Source: Bacillota bacterium
Lineage (GTDB): Bacteria; Bacillota; Clostridia; Christensenellales; CAG-138
Reading direction: 5' to 3'
Length of the DNA: 5,555 nucleotides
NCBI GenBank assembly: GCA_016288175.1
Contig: JAEEYN010000120.1
Location: forward strand, 1 to 5,555
Both the position numbers and the translations under genes were made by a program. A model generated the notes under the pieces. That model made no database searches. It was given only the letters and a program-made list of their open reading frames with translations, and had not been told where the DNA came from. Positions 1 to 4,919 of this stretch are shown piece after piece (within the stretch, counting starts at the first letter, position 1; every line of letters begins with the position of its first letter).

Positions 1-356
1 CGTACGCCGGAAAACTCACGTACGCCGCAGCAAAATACGGCTTTGGCGAAGGTGATGTCCTCGACCTCGCTCTGCGCGATCCGGACGGTTCCTCCCCTGC
101 GCTGCGACATCTTGAGGCGTACACAAAACGCTGCGCGGAAAACGGTTTTTCCGCCGAAAAAACGCTTGAAATGCTCGAACCCTGCCTGGCAGCCGGAGCC
201 GTCGTCATCTCTCGCGAGATCGGCAGCGGCATCGTTCCCATGGACGAAACCGAGCGGCGCTGGCGTGAACTGCACGGGCAGGTGCTTTCCGCCCTTGCGA
301 AGCGTGCGGAGCGCGTGACAAGGCTCTTCTGCGGCATACCGGAGGTTTTGAAATGA
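1..356 (+). CDS. CobU-family adenosylcobinamide kinase/guanylyltransferase-like protein, 3' part (5' end outside window)
   Basis: The frame is open from the window edge (first full codon at 3) and gives 117 residues before TGA at 354-356. In the CobU family these enzymes phosphorylate adenosylcobinamide and transfer GMP to it in cobalamin nucleotide-loop assembly in the cytoplasm. The clearest support is REIGSGIVPMDETERRWRE (visible residues 71-89), matching the family's conserved E-x-G-x-GIVP...R..R segment, followed by a helix rich in Ala/Arg and a C-terminal CGIPEVLK resembling the family end. The fragment opens with YAGKLTYA, which looks like the end of a degenerate P-loop (GKL instead of GKS/GKT), so probably only about ten residues are missing. 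That total of roughly 130 residues is shorter than classical CobU (about 180) and fits a short clostridial subfamily from memory. Its last bases overlap the next gene, a phosphatase that fits the same pathway. Whether this short form has both activities is uncertain. Confidence 0.82.
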   Translation, partial: YAGKLTYAAAKYGFGEGDVLDLALRDPDGSSPALRHLEAYTKRCAENGFSAEKTLEMLEPCLAAGAVVISREIGSGIVPMDETERRWRELHGQVLSALAKRAERVTRLFCGIPEVLK

Positions 357-940
357 AGCTGACTCTTATCCGCCACGGCGTGACGGAAGGCAACATGAAA
401 AAGCTGTATTACGGCAGTACCGATCTGCCGCTGCTTCCCTGCAGCGTGATGAAGCTTCATCAAATGGCGGAAGGCGGCGGTTATCCGTCCGCACCGCATT
501 ACTACACGAGCGGGATGCTCCGCACCGAGCAGACCTTCACCGCGCTTTACGGCGACATCCCCCACGGCGTGCTCCGCGACATGCGCGAGATCGATTTCGG
601 GGATTTCGAGATGAAGACCTATCAGGAGCTCTGCAATACCGACGCTTACCAGAAATGGATCACGGGCGACATCGAAGCGAATGTCTGCCCGAACGGCGAA
701 AGCGGGGATCAGGTCACCCGCCGTGCGCTGCGCGCGCTCGCTCCGCTCATAGGCGCAAGCGAGGACGCCGTCGTCATCACCCACGGCGGTGTTATCGGCG
801 GACTTATGCAGCATTGGTTCCTCGCCGTCAACGGAAGATATTCCTTCACCCCGGAGCCCGGGACCGGCTTCACCGTTGAGTTCATCGACAAACGCCCCGT
901 CCACGTTGTTTCGGTGCCGTTCGGAAAACCCATTATTTAA
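353..940 (+). CDS. cobC: Histidine phosphatase family protein, probable alpha-ribazole phosphatase
   Basis: A 195-residue protein of the histidine phosphatase (phosphoglycerate mutase-like) superfamily. The catalytic RHG motif is at residues 7-9 in LIRHGVTEGN, with His8 the expected phospho-accepting residue. Arg57 lies in SGMLRTEQT, Glu79 in MREIDFGDFE is the likely acid/base, and the second catalytic His is His144 in VVITHGGVIGG. All core residues are present, and the length is normal for the CobC group. The start ATG (353-355) overlaps the stop of the CobU-like gene (ATGA) and is preceded by GGAGGT at 341-346, six bases upstream, so translation is probably coupled. The superfamily is broad. 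The assignment to CobC, which dephosphorylates alpha-ribazole 5'-phosphate or the cobalamin phosphate intermediate late in B12 synthesis, rests mainly on the CobU-like neighbour. A generic phosphatase remains possible. Confidence 0.85.
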   Translation: MKLTLIRHGVTEGNMKKLYYGSTDLPLLPCSVMKLHQMAEGGGYPSAPHYYTSGMLRTEQTFTALYGDIPHGVLRDMREIDFGDFEMKTYQELCNTDAYQKWITGDIEANVCPNGESGDQVTRRALRALAPLIGASEDAVVITHGGVIGGLMQHWFLAVNGRYSFTPEPGTGFTVEFIDKRPVHVVSVPFGKPII

Positions 941-943
941 AAG

Positions 944-979
944 AAAAACCCCGGAGGATCGGTCCCCGGGGATTTTTTT
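944..979 (+). terminator. Rho-independent terminator, probably bidirectional, after the cobalamin genes
   Basis: CCCCGG at 949-954 pairs with CCGGGG at 966-971. After a bulged A, GGA (956-958) pairs with TCC (963-965) around a TCGG loop. Seven T residues follow at 973-979. The stem is flanked by an A run at 944-948, so the minus strand also reads as hairpin plus T tract. It sits between two convergent genes (stops at 940 and 994) and probably ends both transcripts. Confidence 0.9.
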
Positions 980-993
980 GCTTTTTATTCGGT

Positions 994-1662
994 TCAGTCT
1001 TCGATCTCCCAGGTGAATGCCGCAGAATCTGATGACGATACGTCCTCGGGGGCCATGCTTGCGCCGAACGCGCGGGCTTTCGGAAGCGCGTTTTCGCAGA
1101 CCTCGTCCGCCATGGCGTAAGAGGTGCGGGAGGTGATATTGACCTCTCCCCAGTTGTAATCGATATTGACGAGCCGACCGAGCTTCACGCCCGAAGCTTG
1201 AGTCAGCAGTTCCGCCTTCATGCGGGCGTTCTCCGCCGCGCTGCGGAGGAGCTGTTCCTTGATGCCGGTGGGATCCTTGACGGTAAAGCTGATGTAGAGA
1301 TGCGGCTTTGCGTCGCAGGAAGCGATCGCGGAAAGCGTCTGTGCAAGCCGTTCCGTGGAAAAATCGAACGCGAGCTTCAGGCTGTGGTTGACGATATAGC
1401 CGTCGAAAACGTTGTGATATATGCCCTTATCGTCGTGATAACCGGTATAGCTTGTGTTCACATTGAAATTGACCGTCTTCAGCGCGTCCTCCTCATAGCC
1501 GATATCCGTCAGCGCTGCATTCAGCCGGCCGATCTTTTCGTCGGCAAGAAAAACGGCCTTTTCGTAATCCATATCCTTCGCTTCGAGATCGAGCGAAACG
1601 ATGACCTGATCCGGCTTTGTCTTTGCGGTTCCGACGCCGCGCACTGTGATCGTTCTGTTCAT
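994..1662 (-). CDS. SIMPL domain (DUF541) protein, no signal peptide
   Basis: A 222-residue protein with the hallmarks of the SIMPL/DUF541 family. The N-terminal strand ITVRGVGTAKTKPDQVIVSL (residues 5-24) matches the family's I.V.G.G....PD pattern. An alanine-rich helix leads into SGVKLGRLVNID (157-168), matching the family's A..A..A...G..LG.V..I pattern. The C-terminal P-E-D-V...AAFTWEI (205-220) matches the usual closing strand. Many relatives carry a signal peptide and are periplasmic or surface proteins. This one starts directly at the domain, so it is probably cytoplasmic. The ATG at 1662 is supported by AAAGGAG at 1671-1677, eight bases upstream. The gene appears monocistronic, with its own promoter (1698-1703) and a terminator on each side. 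The biochemical role of the family is poorly defined and I assign none. Confidence 0.9.
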   Translation of the reverse strand: MNRTITVRGVGTAKTKPDQVIVSLDLEAKDMDYEKAVFLADEKIGRLNAALTDIGYEEDALKTVNFNVNTSYTGYHDDKGIYHNVFDGYIVNHSLKLAFDFSTERLAQTLSAIASCDAKPHLYISFTVKDPTGIKEQLLRSAAENARMKAELLTQASGVKLGRLVNIDYNWGEVNITSRTSYAMADEVCENALPKARAFGASMAPEDVSSSDSAAFTWEIED

Positions 1663-1670
1663 ACTCCGTT

Positions 1671-1703
1671 CTCCTTTCGAGGTTTGTTTTCGGGATGATT
1701 ATA
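1671..1703 (-). promoter_or_regulatory. Promoter (-10 element) and ribosome binding site of the SIMPL gene
   Basis: On the minus strand a perfect TATAAT (plus positions 1698-1703) is preceded by TGG, giving an extended -10 (TGnTATAAT). A -35 at the usual 17-base spacing reads TGTAAA, only 3 of 6 matches to TTGACA, so the extended -10 probably compensates. The leader would be short, about 30 bases, ending in AAAGGAG (1671-1677). Sequence inference only. Confidence 0.7.
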
Positions 1704-1734
1704 CCACATCCCCTCCGGAATTTACAGTCCCGGC

Positions 1735-1776
1735 GAAAAAACGAGGGCCGGCACTGCCGACCCTTTTCGTTTTTTA
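1735..1776 (-). terminator. Rho-independent terminator of the low-complexity surface-protein gene
   Basis: CGGC at 1749-1752 pairs with GCCG at 1756-1759 around a three-base loop. GGG at 1745-1747 pairs with CCC at 1761-1763 across one C/A mismatch. Outside this, AAAAAACGA-type bases pair with TCGTTTTTT. Read on the minus strand, downstream of the stop at 1798, the hairpin ends in CGTTTTTT. The plus strand also ends in a T-rich run, but nothing transcribed in that direction lies upstream. Confidence 0.85.
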
Positions 1777-1797
1777 CCGGCCTATGCGAACACCGGT

Positions 1798-2481
1798 TCA
1801 TTCAGCGTTTGTTCCGTTTTTTACTTCATTGGCATCCTCCTCTCCTTCAGTGCCGTTTTCGGCGTTCTCCCGGTTATCGGTCCCGTTTTTTTGCTTTTTC
1901 CTGTTCAGCAGCGTCATGATGAGCACCGTGACGCCGCTTCCGATGATGAGGCCCGCGCCTCCCGCGATCAGCGCGACGGCGCATTTGCCGAGGCCCCTGC
2001 TGTGTTCGTTTTCCTCCGCGCCGCTGTCATTCTCTCCGTTTTCGGCGCTGCCGCCGGGGAGGGTGCTTCCGTTCATTTCGCCGTGCTTTCCGCCTTTCCT
2101 GCTGCCGAGCGTTTCGCCGTTTCCGCCTTCCTGCGTCTGCAGCTGAAGGCCGCCCTCGCCCGTTCCGTTCGGGTTTTCCGGGCGCTGCATGCCTTCCGTG
2201 CCTTCACCGCCCTGCGGGGGCTCGCCGGGCATTCCCTGCGGAGGTTCGCCGTTCATTCCCTGCGGCGGTTCACCGGGGCTTTCGCCGTTTTCCGCGCCGT
2301 TCTGTTCGCTTCCGTCAGCCGGTTCGCCGTTTTCGAAGCTCAGAGTGAGCGTCTGCATTTCCTCCTGCGTCTGTTCGGCGGCTTCCGCCTTTGCCGCGAA
2401 GACCCCGTTCACTGCGGGGAGCGCCGTCAGCATCAGCGCGAGCACCGCTGCCATGATCATAGCTGCCGTTCTTTTTTTCAT
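1798..2481 (-). CDS. Secreted/membrane-anchored low-complexity protein with GEPPQG repeats, function unknown
   Basis: A 227-residue protein I cannot assign to a named family. The N-terminus is a good signal peptide: MKKR, a hydrophobic core at about 8-29, then an Ala-rich stretch with candidate signal-peptidase sites near residues 30-35. Residues 36-165 are predicted outside the membrane and are rich in Gly, Glu, Asn, Gln and Pro with few hydrophobic residues, so probably disordered. They include three copies of an eight-residue unit, GEPPQGM plus one residue, at 70-93. A single membrane helix spans about 167-192, followed by RKKQK (positive-inside signal) and a short acidic, Asn/Gly-rich cytoplasmic tail. 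AGGAGGA at 2491-2497, nine bases before the ATG, supports the start. The gene is divergent from the two-component system, which suggests it is a regulatory target. Possible roles (wall-spanning stalk, envelope-stress effector, anchor) are guesses. The reading frame is trusted because of the signal peptide, RBS, membrane segment and terminator together. Confidence 0.82.
   Translation of the reverse strand: MKKRTAAMIMAAVLALMLTALPAVNGVFAAKAEAAEQTQEEMQTLTLSFENGEPADGSEQNGAENGESPGEPPQGMNGEPPQGMPGEPPQGGEGTEGMQRPENPNGTGEGGLQLQTQEGGNGETLGSRKGGKHGEMNGSTLPGGSAENGENDSGAEENEHSRGLGKCAVALIAGGAGLIIGSGVTVLIMTLLNRKKQKNGTDNRENAENGTEGEEDANEVKNGTNAE
2203..2274 (-). repeat. Three tandem 24-bp units encoding GEPPQGM(N/P)
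   Basis: Within the surface-protein gene, residues 70-93 are three consecutive eight-residue units: GEPPQGMN, GEPPQGMP, GEPPQGGE. The DNA units are 24 bp each and differ mainly at third positions and in the last unit, so this is a short in-frame minisatellite. Unit number could vary between strains. Confidence 0.85.
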
Positions 2482-2506
2482 AAATTATTATCCTCCTATG
2501 CTTTCC

Positions 2507-2530
2507 GCGGCTGAAAGCGCCGCTTTTTTT
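2507..2530. other. Hairpin in the 5' leader of the surface-protein gene
   Basis: GCGGC (2507-2511) pairs with GCCGC (2519-2523) around a seven-base loop, followed on the plus strand by seven Ts (2524-2530). On the plus strand this looks like a weak terminator that could block transcription entering the surface-protein gene in antisense. On the minus strand it is a hairpin about ten bases upstream of the ribosome binding site and could affect translation. A second small hairpin, CCCC(GCCA)GGGG, lies at 2556-2567. No known riboswitch was recognised. Confidence 0.35.
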
Positions 2531-2603
2531 GTTTCGGTCCCGGATCCTCCGCCGTCCCCGCCAGGGGTTTGCCGTCGGTTCCGTTCCCGTTTCTTTGCTT
2601 TTT

Positions 2604-2634
2604 ATTTTACTCCGCGGTCTTAAAGCGGTTTGAA
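2604..2634 (-). promoter_or_regulatory. Candidate promoter of the surface-protein gene
   Basis: On the minus strand TAAAAT (plus positions 2604-2609) matches the -10 consensus at 5 of 6 positions. At normal spacing there is no good -35; the closest is TTCAAA at 2629-2634 with a long 19-base spacer. The phased ACCG repeats occupy exactly the -35 region, the arrangement seen at promoters dependent on an OmpR/PhoB-family activator. The predicted leader is about 115 bases. The start site has not been measured. Confidence 0.45.
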
Positions 2635-2639
2635 ACGGT
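2615..2639. promoter_or_regulatory. Phased direct repeats, candidate response-regulator operator
   Basis: CGGT occurs at 2615-2618, 2626-2629 and 2636-2639, so the starts are 11 and 10 bp apart, about one helical turn. On the minus strand each ACCG is preceded by T-rich then A-rich bases (TTTTTACCG, TTTCAAACCG, CTTTAAGACCG), so similarity extends beyond the core. OmpR/PhoB-family regulators typically bind head-to-tail repeats with this spacing. The block lies between the two divergent -10 elements: near -42 to -18 for the surface-protein gene and near -85 to -61 for the regulator gene, counting from the predicted start sites. Confidence 0.5.
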
Positions 2640-2693
2640 AAAAATTCTTTTTTAAGAAATATTTCAGCAGGCGATGCTAAACTGTGCTATAAT
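2639..2693 (+). promoter_or_regulatory. Promoter of the response regulator-kinase operon
   Basis: A perfect TATAAT at 2688-2693 preceded by TGC forms an extended -10. No convincing -35 sits at 16-18 bases upstream. A strongly AT-rich tract at about 2639-2664, including the near-palindrome TTCTTTTTTAAGAA at 2645-2658, lies roughly where an UP element would act. Transcription probably starts near 2700, leaving a leader of about 55 bases that ends in AAGGAGG (2741-2747), seven bases before the ATG. Confidence 0.7.
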
Positions 2694-2754
2694 CGGAAGG
2701 TGAATCAATCCTACGTTCCGGCAAAGAAACCTCAATAACAAAGGAGGAACGCAC

Positions 2755-3432
2755 ATGCAGATACTTGTTGTCGAAGACGAGCTTTCCCTCGCGAAGGCGC
2801 TCAAAAAGATCCTTGAACAGCAGGGTTATTTCGTGGACTGCGTTCACGACGGCCTGTCCGCGATCGACTACGCGAAGGGGCTCGAATACAATCTGATCAT
2901 TCTGGACGTGATGCTTCCGAAGCTCGACGGCTTCGAGGTCATCCGCATCCTTCGGAAGGATAATGTCAACACCCCCGTTCTGATGCTCACGGCGCGGACG
3001 GCGACGGGCGACAAGGTTGCCGGCCTCAACAGCGGCGCCGACGATTATATGACCAAGCCCTTCGATACGGACGAGCTGCTCGCGAGGGTCGGCGCGCTCA
3101 CACGCCGCCGCGGCGAGGTCGTTGTCAACAGCATCAAATACGAGGATCTGTCCCTCGATGTTCAGTCCGCGATGCTCAGCCGCGGCGATCAGTCCGTTCA
3201 GCTGAGCCACAAGGAATTCGAGGTCCTGCGGACGTTCCTTATGAATCCCGGCATGACGGTTCCTACGGAAACACTGCTCATCAACGGCTGGGGCATGGAT
3301 TCCGAAGCGACGGACAACAATGTTGAGGTCTATATCTCGTTCATTCGCAAGAAACTCAAGTATCTCAGTTCGGTGATCTCGATCCGCAAGATCCCGAAAA
3401 TCGGCTACAGGCTGGAGGTGAACCGTTCATGA
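2755..3432 (+). CDS. OmpR/PhoB-family DNA-binding response regulator
   Basis: A 225-residue two-component response regulator, the usual length for the family. The N-terminal receiver domain (about 1-118) has the acidic pocket Glu7-Asp8, the phospho-accepting Asp51 in LIILDVMLPKLDGFEV, the switch Thr79 in LMLTA, and Lys101 in the MTKPF motif. The C-terminal winged-helix domain (about 125-225) has the LSHKEFEVLRTFLMNPG segment, the recognition-helix region NNVEVYISFIRKKL (188-201), and the terminal wing strand IGYRLEV. Phosphorylation by the adjacent kinase should drive dimerisation and binding to direct repeats spaced 10-11 bp. Such repeats lie about 120 bases upstream. The start has a strong AAGGAGG at 2741-2747. 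The gene overlaps the kinase gene by four bases (ATGA), so the two are cotranscribed and probably translationally coupled. All key residues are present. I cannot tell which named system (PhoB, VanR, others) it is closest to. Confidence 0.96.
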   Translation: MQILVVEDELSLAKALKKILEQQGYFVDCVHDGLSAIDYAKGLEYNLIILDVMLPKLDGFEVIRILRKDNVNTPVLMLTARTATGDKVAGLNSGADDYMTKPFDTDELLARVGALTRRRGEVVVNSIKYEDLSLDVQSAMLSRGDQSVQLSHKEFEVLRTFLMNPGMTVPTETLLINGWGMDSEATDNNVEVYISFIRKKLKYLSSVISIRKIPKIGYRLEVNRS

Positions 3433-4781
3433 CCGGCTACAGAAGGCGGTTCGTGATCTATAATATGTGCCTCATCGGCTTCGTGCTGCTTGCTGCGTTC
3501 ATCGCGCTCGGGATCTCGCAGCACAACGCGCAGATGGCCGAACTCGAAAAAACGATGCAGCTTGTGACCGAGCCCTGGGATCCCGGGGACGGCCATTTCC
3601 GCCCCGTCGGCGGCCGCGATGACGGAGGCCTGCATATCGAGCCTCCCGACGGCGAGAAGCCGGAGGGCACTCCGCCTCCCGACGGCCCGCACGGAGAAAA
3701 ACCGGGTGATAAACCCGATGAAAAGCATGACCGCAGGATCTCGAGCGAAGGGATCATGACGGTCTATTACGCAAGCGCGACGAAGGAGATCTCCGTGCTT
3801 TCGAACGGTTACGGCACCGAGGAGAGCGACCTTGCGGATATCGTCGGCGAGATTGTCGAGGCGAAAAAGGATTTCGGCTCGCTCTCGAGCGGCGTGATCT
3901 ACCGCCGCGAGGCAACGGCGGACGGCTTCAAGATCGCGATCGCGGACAGGGCGTACATAACATCCCGAACGCTGCGCAACGCCGTTCTTCTCGGCGCGGT
4001 CTTCGTTGCGGCGATGGGGCTTCTTCTGCCGATCAGCATCTGGCTTTCGAAGCTCGCCGCAAAGCCGATGGAGCGGGCGGTGCAGATGGAGCGCCAATTC
4101 GTTCAGGATATCTCCCACGACCTTAAAACGCCCGTAACGGTCGTGCTCGCGAACAACAGCATCCTTCGCTCGAACCCGGAGGCGACCGTCGAGGAGCAGC
4201 GGCAGTGGCTCGACAGCACCGACGACGCGGCAAAGAACATGATGAACCTCGTCAACGAGATGCTGACCCTCGCCTCGCTCGAGGCGGTTGCGGAAAGCGG
4301 CCGCGGTGCCGCGAAAAAGGCGGAGCTGCGCCCCGTAAATCTTTCGCAGGCAGCCGAAAAATGCATCCTCCAGATGGAATCCGTCGCCTATGACCGCGGC
4401 GTTGAGCTCACGGAGAACATCGAAGAAAACATCACCGTTCCCGGCGATACGCAGAGCATCGAGAAGATCGTCAGCGGCCTTATCGAAAACGCGCTGAAAT
4501 ATGAGCCGGACGGCGGACATGTTGAAGTCTCGCTTACCAAAAGCCGCAAAAAAGCGCGCTTCGCGGTCCGAAATTTCGGCAGCGTCATTGCCGAAGAGGA
4601 TCTGCCCCATATCTTCGAAAGGTTCTTCCGCGGCGACAAGGCCCGCAGCGAGAAGGGCCACGGCCTCGGCCTGCCGATCCTCAAGGGCACGGCGGAGCTT
4701 ATCGGCGCGGAGCTCGATGTTTCGAGCAGCGCGGAGAACGGCACCGTATTCACGGCCGTGTTCGACGCCGTCGAAGGCTGA
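3429..4781 (+). CDS. Membrane sensor histidine kinase partnering the upstream response regulator
   Basis: A 450-residue sensor kinase. TM1 spans about 9-30 and TM2 about 183-206, enclosing an extracytoplasmic loop of about 150 residues. In the loop, residues 50-101 are low-complexity and rich in Pro, Gly, Asp, Glu and Lys (EPPDGEKPEGTPPPDGPHGE); the rest (about 105-180) could fold into a small sensor domain. No full HAMP follows TM2. A short linker (KPMERAVQMERQFVQ) leads straight to the H-box ISHDLKTPVT with His230 as phosphorylation site. The ATPase domain has the N-box SGLIENALKY (Asn354), a G1 box with Asn in place of the usual Asp (RNFGSVI, 381-387), the F-box HIFERFFRGD (394-403) and the G2 box GHGLGLPI (410-417). 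All essential boxes are recognisable, so it is probably active. GGAGGTG at 3414-3420 precedes an ATG overlapping the regulator's stop. The signal is unknown; the wall-spanning style of the loop suggests an envelope cue. Confidence 0.95.
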   Translation: MTGYRRRFVIYNMCLIGFVLLAAFIALGISQHNAQMAELEKTMQLVTEPWDPGDGHFRPVGGRDDGGLHIEPPDGEKPEGTPPPDGPHGEKPGDKPDEKHDRRISSEGIMTVYYASATKEISVLSNGYGTEESDLADIVGEIVEAKKDFGSLSSGVIYRREATADGFKIAIADRAYITSRTLRNAVLLGAVFVAAMGLLLPISIWLSKLAAKPMERAVQMERQFVQDISHDLKTPVTVVLANNSILRSNPEATVEEQRQWLDSTDDAAKNMMNLVNEMLTLASLEAVAESGRGAAKKAELRPVNLSQAAEKCILQMESVAYDRGVELTENIEENITVPGDTQSIEKIVSGLIENALKYEPDGGHVEVSLTKSRKKARFAVRNFGSVIAEEDLPHIFERFFRGDKARSEKGHGLGLPILKGTAELIGAELDVSSSAENGTVFTAVFDAVEG

Positions 4782-4807
4782 AAAAGCTCTGTGAACAGAA
4801 CAAAACG

Positions 4808-4842
4808 AAAAGTACCGTGTTCCCGAAGGAGCACGGTCTTTT
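4808..4842 (+). terminator. Strong rho-independent terminator after the two-component operon, probably bidirectional
   Basis: A ten-pair stem joins 4814-4823 (ACCGTGTTCC) to 4828-4837 (GGAGCACGGT) with one T/G wobble and a CGAA loop. Flanking AAAAG/CTTTT can extend the stem past a one-base bulge. A T run follows at 4839-4842, with more Ts after it. On the minus strand the loop reads C(UUCG)G, a very stable tetraloop, and is followed by ACTTTTCGTTTT, so it can also end the esterase transcript coming from the right. Confidence 0.9.
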
Positions 4843-4851
4843 ATTGCTTTT

Positions 4852-4919
4852 TTACAATGTTTTTACTATAGCGTTTTCACTATAGCGTTTTCACTATAGC
4901 GTTTTTTCTATAGCGTTTT
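4852..4919. repeat. Tandem array of a 14-bp unit, CTATAGCGTTTTCA
   Basis: CTATAGCGTTTT starts at 4866, 4880, 4894 and 4908, exactly 14 bp apart. Units 1 and 2 are identical (CTATAGCGTTTTCA), and units 3 and 4 differ only in their last two bases. The preceding 14 bases (4852-4865) match the unit at 9 of 14 positions and look like a decayed fifth copy. Each unit contains the palindrome CTATAG. The array lies between the two-component terminator and the stop codon of the convergent esterase gene (4918-4920), whose stop it touches, so it would form that gene's 3' untranslated region. The function is unknown; replication slippage is the simplest origin. Confidence 0.92.

Noticed and set aside
1198..1698. 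Plus-strand open frame opposite the SIMPL gene
   Set aside because: The SIMPL family match, promoter and ribosome binding site are all on the minus strand.
1891..2514. Long plus-strand open frames opposite the surface-protein gene (1891-2514 and 2189-2623)
   Set aside because: The minus-strand frame has a signal peptide, membrane helix, strong ribosome binding site and matching terminator. The plus frames have none of these, and their Pro/Ser- or Ala/Arg-rich products follow from the repetitive GC-rich DNA.
2482..2754. A riboswitch or small RNA gene in the divergent region
   Set aside because: I recognised no conserved riboswitch core. The hairpins are short and are explained as leader structures.
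3405..4661. A 418-codon open frame on the minus strand opposite the histidine kinase
   Set aside because: It mirrors the kinase, whose H, N, F and G boxes are all intact. The translation is Arg/Ala/Asp-rich with no recognisable domain. It is a by-product of GC-rich codon use.
4855..4919. The 14-bp repeats as a CRISPR array, or as tandem -10 elements (TATAGT on the minus strand)
   Set aside because: There are no spacers and the unit is far too short for CRISPR. The TATAGT matches have no -35 partners and would drive transcription antisense into the kinase gene, so the promoter reading has no support.
4852..4919. Replication-origin iterons
   Set aside because: No replication initiator gene or DnaA boxes were seen nearby, and the surroundings are ordinary chromosomal genes.
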